Shown here in pieces: positions 57,671-64,000 of a stretch of DNA of 64,000 nt; within the stretch, counting starts at the first letter, position 1; every line of letters starts with the position of its first letter. The position numbers and the translations under genes are program-made. The notes under the pieces were generated by a model. It made no database searches and had not been told where the DNA came from. It saw only the letters and a program-made list of their open reading frames with translations. The stretch is from Sphingobacteriales bacterium 50-39 (lineage in GTDB: Bacteria; Bacteroidota; Bacteroidia; Chitinophagales; Chitinophagaceae): contig MKTZ01000001.1 of assembly GCA_001898505.1 (NCBI GenBank), forward strand, positions 930,001 to 994,000, in the 5' to 3' direction.

Positions 57671-59830
57671 TCAAAACGTGAGCCACATCTTTATGCAGGC
57701 GTTACGTCCCATGTTGTAGATGCCCAGATGGCCATTGGGGCTGCTGGTGTAATATTCAAAATATTTCAATCTACTAAGGTTGCTTTGATAGGCCTGATCG
57801 AAAAGATTGGCGACCTGGAATTGACAAACAAACGAGTGACCTGGGCGGCAGCGGAAGGAGGCTTCCAGGGAGAGGTTGATCAGGTTATAGGAGGTAGTGT
57901 ATGTTTCTGTCTGATAAAGGAAAAAGAACCTATTCTGCGCCGCGTTGTATTCGAACCCCGCTCTTGGATAAAGGGTAGAGAGCAGTCCCTTTCGGATATG
58001 GCATTCATAACCCAGGGTGCTAATCCATTGGAAGGGAGGGACAAGGGGAAGGTTGCCCTGCGTATTGAGGCCACGCACGAAGGACAGCATGTTGTTCCAT
58101 TGGAAAAGCCCTTTTGGATGGATGTCAAGGGAAGCCTCTCCGCCGTAGAGATGGGCCGATGACTGCTGGTATTTAAATGTTTTGTTACCCTGTGGATCCG
58201 TAAGGGGGGCGCCGTTGTCGCCCGTCAGCTGCTGGAGATAAATATAATGTTGAATGGAGTTGGAAAAGAGACTGATGGACGCGGTGAGCCAATCCCAATA
58301 GGCCAGGACGCCCAGGTCCTGCTGGAAGGTGAATTCGGGGAGGAAGTCCGGATTGCCCAGGTAGGTGATATGAGCGCCCGGGTCGAGACCGTTGGAAGCC
58401 AGCTCGGTGAGGTTGGGGCTGCGATAGCCCCGTGCGATATTTGCTTTCAGATGGATCTTTTCCGTCACCGGCCAGGTGATGCCTGCGCTGGCTGATAAGC
58501 CCGTGAAGTTCCGGTGAAGCGTATCGCCCCGAAGCCATCGCATATCATACCGGAGTCCGCCGGTGAGGGTCATGCGCTGATATTTCCACTTGCCGAAAAT
58601 ATACATGCCCAGATCGGCAAGGTTGTAGTCGGGTATGGGGTGGTCCGTCGCATCGATGCTTTTGTTATCCTGGAGCATTCCGTTGGCTCCAATAGTATAT
58701 TCCAGGGCAGAGAGGGGGGGAGCCTGCCATTTTAGTCCGTAGTTAAGCGTATTCAGGCGGAGGTGGAGGCCGGGCTGGGAAGGCATGGTGGGGTGGCTGT
58801 ATTCCCGGCGGATGTTCCGCTGGAATCCTGCAAATGCGTCGATAGAGGAGCTGCCGAGGTCATAGTGCTGGTCTGTATACAATCTATAGTGCTGTATATG
58901 CTGATGGAGGGGGCTGAGAGTATAGCTGTTGAGCATATTGTCCGGGACGATGGGACGATGTTTGAGGTCGTCGCCTGCGCCTTCTTCCGTCTGCATGGTG
59001 AATCTGCGGGTGGCTGAGTCCCGGCTTCCGTCCGGGATGCCCTGAAGGTCATCATACAGCGTGGCGTTGAGGTGTATATAGCCGTTGCTGAAGGTGCGAC
59101 CTGTCGTGAAAGAGAGGTTCTTTTCCGAGTAGCCCGTATTATAGACGCGGCCATCGATGCTGTTGGTATAGTTGCGTGCCCGACGCCAGGAGCCGCGGGC
59201 GACCCATAGCCATTGCGGGCCGGCGTAATAGAGACGGAGCCCGTTGCCGATGAGCCCGTTGTTGTGTTGGTATTCGCTGAGCAGTTTTCCATGGAGCCGG
59301 CTGTCCTTTTGAGAGGGTAGAAAGGGAAAGAGGCTGACTACGCCTGCCAATGCGTCGGAGCCATAGAGGAGGCTGGCCGGGCCTTTGATCACTTCGGCCT
59401 TGTCGATATTGTAAGCGTCCGCCTCGATGCCGTGCTCATCTCCCCACTGCTGGCCCTCCTGCCGCAAGCCGTCGTAGAGTGTGAGGACGCGGTTGTAGCC
59501 GAGGCCGCGGATAAAGGGTTTGGAGATATTGGGGCCTGTCTTTACGGCATTGAGCCCCGGGGTGTTCTTTACCAGCACGTCGATGATATTGGAGGATACC
59601 GTTCTGTCGATGGCAACGGTGGGGATGGCTACGATGGAGACAGGATTCTCCCGGATGCGGATGGGGCGGGAGGCGCCTGTGACGACCACTTCGGAGAGGG
59701 AGTCGATACCGGGGAGACGGGCCGAGTCGGGGCCCGGCCGGGCTGTAGGGGACTGGGGCTGGTCAGGGTGGCGCTGGGCGTGCGAGAGAAGGGATGCTGA
59801 CAGGAGGAGAAGTATCCATATATGTTTCAT
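57671..59830 (-). CDS. TonB-dependent outer membrane receptor, probably for a metal complex
   Basis: A 719-residue receptor: signal peptide (residues 1-18, ends SHAQ), plug with TonB-box-like SEVVVTGASRPI near residue 46 and GPASLLYGSDALAGVV, then the barrel to the terminal aromatic residue (IKMWLTF). No carboxypeptidase-like or STN domain, so it is not SusC-like. It is divergent from a DtxR-type metal repressor with a perfect 16-bp palindrome between, which makes uptake of iron or another metal chelate the likely function, repressed when the metal is plentiful. The substrate is inferred from context. Confidence 0.9.
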   Translation of the reverse strand: MKHIWILLLLSASLLSHAQRHPDQPQSPTARPGPDSARLPGIDSLSEVVVTGASRPIRIRENPVSIVAIPTVAIDRTVSSNIIDVLVKNTPGLNAVKTGPNISKPFIRGLGYNRVLTLYDGLRQEGQQWGDEHGIEADAYNIDKAEVIKGPASLLYGSDALAGVVSLFPFLPSQKDSRLHGKLLSEYQHNNGLIGNGLRLYYAGPQWLWVARGSWRRARNYTNSIDGRVYNTGYSEKNLSFTTGRTFSNGYIHLNATLYDDLQGIPDGSRDSATRRFTMQTEEGAGDDLKHRPIVPDNMLNSYTLSPLHQHIQHYRLYTDQHYDLGSSSIDAFAGFQRNIRREYSHPTMPSQPGLHLRLNTLNYGLKWQAPPLSALEYTIGANGMLQDNKSIDATDHPIPDYNLADLGMYIFGKWKYQRMTLTGGLRYDMRWLRGDTLHRNFTGLSASAGITWPVTEKIHLKANIARGYRSPNLTELASNGLDPGAHITYLGNPDFLPEFTFQQDLGVLAYWDWLTASISLFSNSIQHYIYLQQLTGDNGAPLTDPQGNKTFKYQQSSAHLYGGEASLDIHPKGLFQWNNMLSFVRGLNTQGNLPLVPPFQWISTLGYECHIRKGLLSTLYPRAGFEYNAAQNRFFFLYQTETYTTSYNLINLSLEASFRCRPGHSFVCQFQVANLFDQAYQSNLSRLKYFEYYTSSPNGHLGIYNMGRNACIKMWLTF

Positions 59831-59846
59831 GCCTCAAAATTAAAAA

Positions 59847-59862
59847 GTTAGATTAATCTAAC
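59847..59862. promoter_or_regulatory. Probable DtxR-family operator
   Basis: GTTAGATTAATCTAAC is a perfect 16-bp palindrome in the 68-bp gap between the divergent TonB-dependent receptor and the DtxR-type gene. The half site TTAGATT resembles the DtxR-type TTAGGTT. It lies 16 bases upstream of the receptor start and 36 upstream of the repressor start, so one bound dimer could control both. Confidence 0.8.
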
Positions 59863-59898
59863 AAATTTATTTTAAGAGCATAGTCGTATCTTTAATCC

Positions 59899-60549
59899 AT
59901 GATGACATTGACCGAGGAAAATTATCTGAAGGCCCTGCACCGGCTGTCGCAGAGCGAGGAGCCCATCACCGTAAAGCGGATAGCTATGCAATTGGGGATA
60001 AAAATGCCCACTGTCACGAGCATGGTGAGGAATCTGGCGGCCAAAAAGCTGATCCGATATGAGAAATACAAGGCTATCGAGATGACGGAGAAGGGGCGTC
60101 GGCAGGCCTTGCTGATATTGAGAAAGCATCGGCTGACCGAGCTGTTCCTGAAGGATGTCATGGGCCTGGGATGGGAGGAGGTGCATGATATTGCCGAGCA
60201 GATAGAGCATATACAGTCGGACAGGTTCTTCAATCGTATAGATGAGATGCTGGGACATCCGAAGTTCGATCCGCATGGTGAACCGATACCGGATGCCAAT
60301 GGAAAGCTGCCATTTTTCAAGGCTTTTCCGCTGTCAGGCTGCGAGGCGGGGAAGAAGTATAAGCTGACGGGGGTATTGGATCACGATGGCGGTTTTCTTA
60401 CCTATCTGAATACATTGGGGTTGACACTGGGGTCGTCCATCGAGGTGATAGAGGTGCATGGTTTCGACCGGAGCATGGAGGTGCTGCTGAATGGGAAGAC
60501 GCGTACGGTTTTCAGTTTTATTGTCTGCCAGCATTTACTGGTGATCTAA
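59899..60549 (+). CDS. DtxR/MntR-family metal-dependent repressor with FeoA-like domain
   Basis: A 216-residue regulator with three parts: winged helix at about residues 5-65 (ITVKRIAMQLGIKMPTVTSM as recognition region), dimerisation/metal-binding helices (residues about 70-140, LRKHRLTELFLKDVMGLGWE, and DEMLGHPKFDPHGEPIP, typical of the family's metal ligands), and a C-terminal FeoA/SH3-like domain (residues about 150-216). Binding of Fe2+ or Mn2+ should activate DNA binding. The palindrome at 59847-59862 is its probable operator, controlling itself and the divergent receptor. A second ATG at 59902 may be the true start. Confidence 0.93.
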   Translation: MMTLTEENYLKALHRLSQSEEPITVKRIAMQLGIKMPTVTSMVRNLAAKKLIRYEKYKAIEMTEKGRRQALLILRKHRLTELFLKDVMGLGWEEVHDIAEQIEHIQSDRFFNRIDEMLGHPKFDPHGEPIPDANGKLPFFKAFPLSGCEAGKKYKLTGVLDHDGGFLTYLNTLGLTLGSSIEVIEVHGFDRSMEVLLNGKTRTVFSFIVCQHLLVI

Positions 60550-60644
60550 TTCCGGCGGGAAAAAAATGCCCCGCGGGTATTTGGTCTACTGTTTGTATGA
60601 TCAGTATCTTGAATTTGTAATATTTCATCAAACGGACCTTATCG

Positions 60645-60722
60645 ATGGATCAGCCATTGCACGTCCTTCTTGTGGATGATGATGCGGACGACCGGGAGAT
60701 ATTTACCTGGGCTCGAACATGA
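60645..60722 (+). pseudogene. Response-regulator receiver stub
   Basis: A 25-codon open reading beginning ATG at 60645 encodes the first strand and acidic pocket of a receiver domain (HVLLVDDDADDREIFTWA), then stops. The remaining approximately 100 residues of the domain, with the phospho-acceptor Asp and Lys, are missing. The TGA stop overlaps the ATG of the PAS kinase by four bases (ATGA). This looks like a response-regulator gene whose body was deleted, leaving its start and its translational coupling. Function as a short leader cannot be excluded. Confidence 0.7.
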
Positions 60723-61828
60723 GTACAGAAAATAACATCTATGATCACCCCGGGTTGAACGAACTGGAAAAAGCCAGTCACAGCTGGCTGGCTGCCATCA
60801 TTCATTCTTCCGATGACGCCATCATCAGCAAGACGTTGGACGGGATTGTCAGCAGTTGGAATGAGGGAGCTCAGCGGATTTTTGGCTATACGGCCGGGGA
60901 GATGATCGGAACGCCAATCTTGCGGCTGATACCGGAAGACAGGCCGGAAGAGGAACCTGCAATACTGGAGCGATTGAAGAGCGGTGAGCGGGTGGATCAC
61001 TTTGAGACCAAGCGTATAACGAAAGACGGCAGGATACTGGATATTTCTCTTTCCATATCACCCATCCGGGACGCGCAGGGCCGGATCATCGGGGCCAGCA
61101 AGATCGCGCGTAATGTCACGGATCAGAAAAGGGCGCGGGAGCTGGCTGAACTGAATGCACGTCTGGCCCGGTCGAACAGCGAGCTGGAGCAATTCGCTTA
61201 TATTGCGAGCCACGATCTGCAGGAGCCATTGAGGAAGATCCATATATTTTCCGAACTCCTGGAAGAAGAACTGGTTCAGAGGCCGGATATTCGGAAGCTC
61301 AATGGTTACCTGGATAAGATAAAGGGTGCATCCAACCGCATGTCCAAACTTATAAAGGATGTGCTGGAGTATTCAAGACTGTCGAACGCCGACCAATCCA
61401 TTACAAATGTGGATCTTAACCAGGTGATCAGGGAAGTGCTGCATGAATTCGAGCTGGTCGTAGTGGAGAAGAGAGCCACTATCGATATAGGTCTTCTGCC
61501 GATGGTGCGTGGCATCGGCCCCCAGTTCCATCAACTGTTTCGCAATCTCATCGGCAATGCTTTAAAATTTAGTGAGCGTGCGCCTAAGATCTGTGTCCGG
61601 GCGGAAGGCCGCCATATCATCGTAAAGGACAATGGCATCGGATTCCTGCAAGAATTTGCCGGCAGGATCTTCGATATCTTTCAGCGTCTCAACAGCCAGG
61701 ATATCTATAGCGGATCGGGTATAGGGCTTGCGTTATGTAAAAAGATCGTCGAAAATCACGGCGGGACCATCAAGGCCGAAAGCGAGCCGGGTAAAGGTTC
61801 TACATTCCATATCATTCTGCCCGCTTAG
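60719..61828 (+). CDS. PAS-domain sensor histidine kinase
   Basis: A 369-residue cytoplasmic kinase. Residues about 20-140 are a PAS domain (IHSSDDAIISKTLDGIVSSW, with PAC-type end IGASKIARNVTD), then HisKA with FAYIASHDLQEPLRKI (phospho-acceptor His) and HATPase_c with FRNLIGNALKFSE, VKDNGIGF and GSGIGLALCKKIVENHGG. No membrane segment, so it senses an internal signal. This phytochrome-like 'HDLQEPLRK' type is frequent in Bacteroidota and often lies next to a receiver-only gene; here only the 25-codon stub precedes it. The ATG overlaps the stop of that stub. Confidence 0.92.
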   Translation: MSTENNIYDHPGLNELEKASHSWLAAIIHSSDDAIISKTLDGIVSSWNEGAQRIFGYTAGEMIGTPILRLIPEDRPEEEPAILERLKSGERVDHFETKRITKDGRILDISLSISPIRDAQGRIIGASKIARNVTDQKRARELAELNARLARSNSELEQFAYIASHDLQEPLRKIHIFSELLEEELVQRPDIRKLNGYLDKIKGASNRMSKLIKDVLEYSRLSNADQSITNVDLNQVIREVLHEFELVVVEKRATIDIGLLPMVRGIGPQFHQLFRNLIGNALKFSERAPKICVRAEGRHIIVKDNGIGFLQEFAGRIFDIFQRLNSQDIYSGSGIGLALCKKIVENHGGTIKAESEPGKGSTFHIILPA

Positions 61829-61845
61829 GTGCGCTTCTTCACTAT

Positions 61846-61873
61846 AAAAAGGCCGCCTCCCCATGAGACGGCC
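61846..61873 (-). terminator. Intrinsic terminator of the DUF892 gene
   Basis: On the minus strand GGCCGTCTC pairs with GAGGCGGCC (one mismatch) around a five-base loop, followed by five T residues. It lies about 20 bases beyond the DUF892 stop and between convergent genes. On the plus strand the tail is not T-rich, so it serves the minus-strand gene mainly. Confidence 0.7.
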
Positions 61874-61892
61874 CTCGTTACGGCAATGAAGC

Positions 61893-62432
61893 TTACGCTT
61901 CCTGCACTTCTTCCTTCGCCTTGACGTTGATCCCGCCTTCGGCGATACTTGTCAGCTTGCTGTCCGCATTTTTTTCCTCGCTCAACGTAACACTCAATAT
62001 TTCCGCGGCATCTCCATAACCCAGGGTTCTGGCAAGTGTCACCAGGCCGCCATAGGTTGCTATCTCATAATGTTCGGCTTTTTGCCCCGCGAAGATCAAG
62101 CCCACATCCCGTTGTGCCGTATTTTCTTCCGTCTGGTCGATGATCTCTTCTCCTTCGTCTGCGATGCCTGCAATGGCATGGCATTTTTTTGCTTCGGCTG
62201 GTTCGCCAACCATTTCAAAGATTTTTTCTAATCTGCTGACATGGTTCTTTGTCTCCTGCAAGTGGCTGTTGAAGGCCTGTTTCAATTCGCCGGAACTGGC
62301 TGCTTCCTCAAGTTTGGGAAGTGTTTTTACCAGCTTCTGCTCGGCCCAATATATATCCTGGAGCTGTTCGACAAAAAATTCCTGTAATTTAGAGTTCCGG
62401 GCAGAACCCGTCTGCGGTTGCTTAGTTGCCAT
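61893..62432 (-). CDS. DUF892 (YciE/YciF) ferritin-like protein
   Basis: A 179-residue protein forming a ferritin-like four-helix bundle. LQEFFVEQLQDIYWAEQKLV at the start carries the first metal-binding Glu, and later helices contain GQKAEHYEIATYGGLVTLAR with the E-x-x-H type ligands. DUF892 proteins are induced by osmotic or oxidative stress and bind iron or zinc. It is transcribed towards the PAS kinase and closed by a terminator. A glycine-rich, lysine/glutamate-rich tail follows the bundle. Confidence 0.9.
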   Translation of the reverse strand: MATKQPQTGSARNSKLQEFFVEQLQDIYWAEQKLVKTLPKLEEAASSGELKQAFNSHLQETKNHVSRLEKIFEMVGEPAEAKKCHAIAGIADEGEEIIDQTEENTAQRDVGLIFAGQKAEHYEIATYGGLVTLARTLGYGDAAEILSVTLSEEKNADSKLTSIAEGGINVKAKEEVQEA

Positions 62433-62563
62433 GTAACTTCATTTTAATTTTTGACAATGGATTACACGGTGATTTGCAAAATTCTTATGCCAGCCCTCTG
62501 ATAGGGGTGGTATAAGAATAGTATGACGGTGTTGAGGCGTTTTTTACCTATTTTTATGGGTAT

Positions 62564-62980
62564 ATGCCGTTATTGGAAAAGCAATTGTTCGTCCGTCGCA
62601 GCACATTGAAAGGAGCCGGTAAAGGTCTGTTTACCAGCAAGCCCATTCCCAAGGGTTCGAAGATCGTGGAATACAAGGGATCTATCTCCTCCTGGAAAGA
62701 GGTGGATGATCGCGAGGGACTCAATGGTTATATTTATTATGTCAACCGTCATCATGTGATCGATGCGTGGAGAGACAAGACCGCACTTGCCCGTTATGCC
62801 AACGATGCCAAGGGGATCGTGCGCAGTGAAGGGGTCCGTAATAACTCCATGTATGCCATCGAGGGGCTGCGTGTATACATTATTGCTCTCAAGGATATCC
62901 CGGCGGGCAGCGAGATACTGGTCGGGTATGGGAAGGAGTATTGGGACATCATTTCCGAGAATCTACGCGGGCGAGGTTAG
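62564..62980 (+). CDS. SET-domain protein
   Basis: A 138-residue protein consisting of a compact SET domain: STLKGAGKGLFTSKPIPKGS (SAM-binding start), IYYVNRHHVIDAW, then RYANDAKGIVRSEGVRNNSM (the asparagine motif corresponding to NHS) and GSEILVGYGKEYW (substrate tyrosine). Bacterial SET proteins methylate lysines of unknown substrates. It lacks pre- or post-SET cysteine regions. The gene sits alone between the DUF892 gene and transketolase; the 131 bp upstream hold no recognisable element. Confidence 0.85.
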   Translation: MPLLEKQLFVRRSTLKGAGKGLFTSKPIPKGSKIVEYKGSISSWKEVDDREGLNGYIYYVNRHHVIDAWRDKTALARYANDAKGIVRSEGVRNNSMYAIEGLRVYIIALKDIPAGSEILVGYGKEYWDIISENLRGRG

Positions 62981-63003
62981 ACGAGAACTTTACGGAAGCG
63001 GAG

Positions 63004-64000
63004 CTAGAGCAACGCCTTTGCTTTTTTTACCACATTTTCAGGAGTAAAGCCAAATTCCTTAAAGAGTGCGGCTGCGGGGGCCGACTCGCCGAAGTGGGTG
63101 AGTCCAAGGACATCGCCTTCGTCCGTCACGTATTTATGCCAACCAAGGGGAGAGCCTGCTTCCACCGCCAGCCGTTTTTTAAGATGGTGTGGGAATATTT
63201 TTTCTTTGTAGACATCGTCCTGTCTTTCGAACAATTCCCAGGAGGGCATGCTGACTACCCGTGCGTGTATGCCTTCTTCCTGTAGGATGGCCTGCGCTTT
63301 TAGCACCAATTCCACTTCCGAGCCGGTGGCAATGAGGATCAGCTGCATCTCGCCTTTTGCTTCGGAAAGGATATAGGCGCCTTTTTCCAACTCCGTGCCG
63401 GCGCCATATTGTGCGGGGTCGAGGATGGGCACGCCCTGGCGGGTGAGGACCAGCGCTACCGGACCGCCGTTACGCTGCAGCGTAACCTTCCATGCCTGTG
63501 CCGTCTCATTGGCATCAGCAGGGCGGATCACTGTCATGTTGGGAATGGACCTGAGGGAAATGAGCTGTTCCACGGGCTGGTGTGTGGTGCCGTCTTCGCC
63601 CAATCCGATGCTGTCGTGGGTATAGATGTAGATGGGTCTTATTTTCATGATGGCCGCCAGGCGGATGGGAGGGCGCATGTATTCTGAAAAAATGAGAAAA
63701 GTAGCTCCGAAGGGGATAATGCCTTTTGTGAGCGCCATTCCATTCAGCACACCTCCCATGGCATGTTCACGGATACCGAAATGAAAATTCCGGCCACCCG
63801 GATTGTCGACAGTGAAGGAAGCAAAGTCCTTCATATTCGTATCGGTGGAAGGGGCGAGGTCGGCAGCGCCGCCGATAAGGGCAGGGATGACCCCGGCAAT
63901 GCTGTTGATGGTCTTGCCGGAGGCCTGGCGGGTAGCCATTTTGCCTTCCTTGCCGTCGCCGGGTTTGAATACAGGGATCTTCTTTTCCCATCCGGAGGGC
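63004..64000 (-). CDS. tkt: Transketolase, C-terminal part (truncated by window edge)
   Basis: The last 332 residues of a transketolase on the minus strand; the frame remains open at the right edge (SGWEKKIPVFKPGDGKEGKM precedes an internal Met), so the upstream half lies outside. The pyrimidine-binding domain is present with ATRQASGKTINSIAGVIPAL, GGAADLAPSTDTNM and FHFGIREHAMGGVLNGMA, where the Glu of REHA activates the thiamine. GEDGTTHQPVEQLISLRSIP and the C-terminal regulatory domain follow. It transfers two-carbon units in the pentose phosphate pathway. Confidence 0.94.
   Translation of the reverse strand, partial: PSGWEKKIPVFKPGDGKEGKMATRQASGKTINSIAGVIPALIGGAADLAPSTDTNMKDFASFTVDNPGGRNFHFGIREHAMGGVLNGMALTKGIIPFGATFLIFSEYMRPPIRLAAIMKIRPIYIYTHDSIGLGEDGTTHQPVEQLISLRSIPNMTVIRPADANETAQAWKVTLQRNGGPVALVLTRQGVPILDPAQYGAGTELEKGAYILSEAKGEMQLILIATGSEVELVLKAQAILQEEGIHARVVSMPSWELFERQDDVYKEKIFPHHLKKRLAVEAGSPLGWHKYVTDEGDVLGLTHFGESAPAAALFKEFGFTPENVVKKAKALL

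Overview
The window is a contiguous piece of a Bacteroidota chromosome, most likely from the family Chitinophagaceae (Chitinophaga/Niastella/Puia-like). The reasons are a SusC/SusD pair with its own ECF sigma factor and FecR anti-sigma factor, a DUF4249 lipoprotein, TAnnTTTG-type -7 promoter boxes, weak Shine-Dalgarno use, and a moderate GC of roughly 50% (estimated by eye). No rRNA, tRNA, CRISPR array, insertion sequence, prophage or replication origin was recognised. Both edges cut genes: a rhamnose transporter on the left and a transketolase on the right.

Layout. 1-9.9 kb: an L-rhamnose catabolic operon (rhaT end, rhaEW, rhaM, rhaI, rhamnulokinase) continuing into lutABC and two GntR-family regulators. 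The genes form one route: rhamnose to rhamnulose-1-phosphate, then DHAP plus L-lactaldehyde, then L-lactate (RhaEW) and pyruvate (LutABC). 9.9-12.5 kb: an oxidoreductase, a HAD phosphatase and an orphan DUF4249 lipoprotein. 12.5-17.7 kb: an NtrC-type regulator, a receiver-only protein, a CHASE3 histidine kinase and a cytoplasmic alpha-amylase. 17.9-19.2 kb: a YtxH/holin-X envelope-stress cassette and a sigma-region-2-only protein. 19.3-24.1 kb: a periplasmic-sensor kinase, a response regulator without DNA-binding domain, and a GH51 arabinofuranosidase, followed by an intrinsic terminator and a dense array of short hairpins. 24.1-30 kb: an Omp85-type barrel, a KirBac channel, a D-lactate-dehydrogenase-like FAD/Fe-S protein and a methyltransferase.

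30.0-33.4 kb holds the most unusual unit. An ECF sigma factor overlaps a gene whose product has a FecR-like anti-sigma N-terminus, one membrane segment and, in place of the FecR sensor, a complete DUF2264 (GH154-like) glycosidase domain. A GH88 unsaturated glucuronyl hydrolase follows 20 bp downstream. This looks like a polysaccharide-sensing sigma/anti-sigma pair whose sensor is itself a carbohydrate-active domain, comparable in logic to clostridial RsgI proteins but built on a Bacteroidota FecR scaffold.

33.4-46.2 kb: an acetyltransferase and serine hydrolase pair, a dodecin, a large zinc metalloprotease, a subtilisin-like protease, a SpoIIAA-like fusion, a GHKL-ATPase/nuclease-like protein (defence candidate), and SRPBCC and CHAD proteins. 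46.4-47.6 kb: a small AraC regulator, a MauE-type redox membrane protein and a small secreted two-cysteine protein, with three copies of an 8-bp site. 47.6-54.2 kb: a complete sigma/FecR/SusC/SusD locus with no enzymes. 54.5-57.6 kb: a HAD-phosphatase/P-loop ATPase fusion, a universal stress protein and a stand-alone LigD phosphoesterase. 57.7-60.5 kb: a TonB-dependent receptor divergent from a DtxR-type repressor, with a perfect 16-bp palindrome between them. 60.6-64 kb: a response-regulator stub ahead of a PAS kinase, a DUF892 ferritin-like protein, a SET-domain protein and transketolase.
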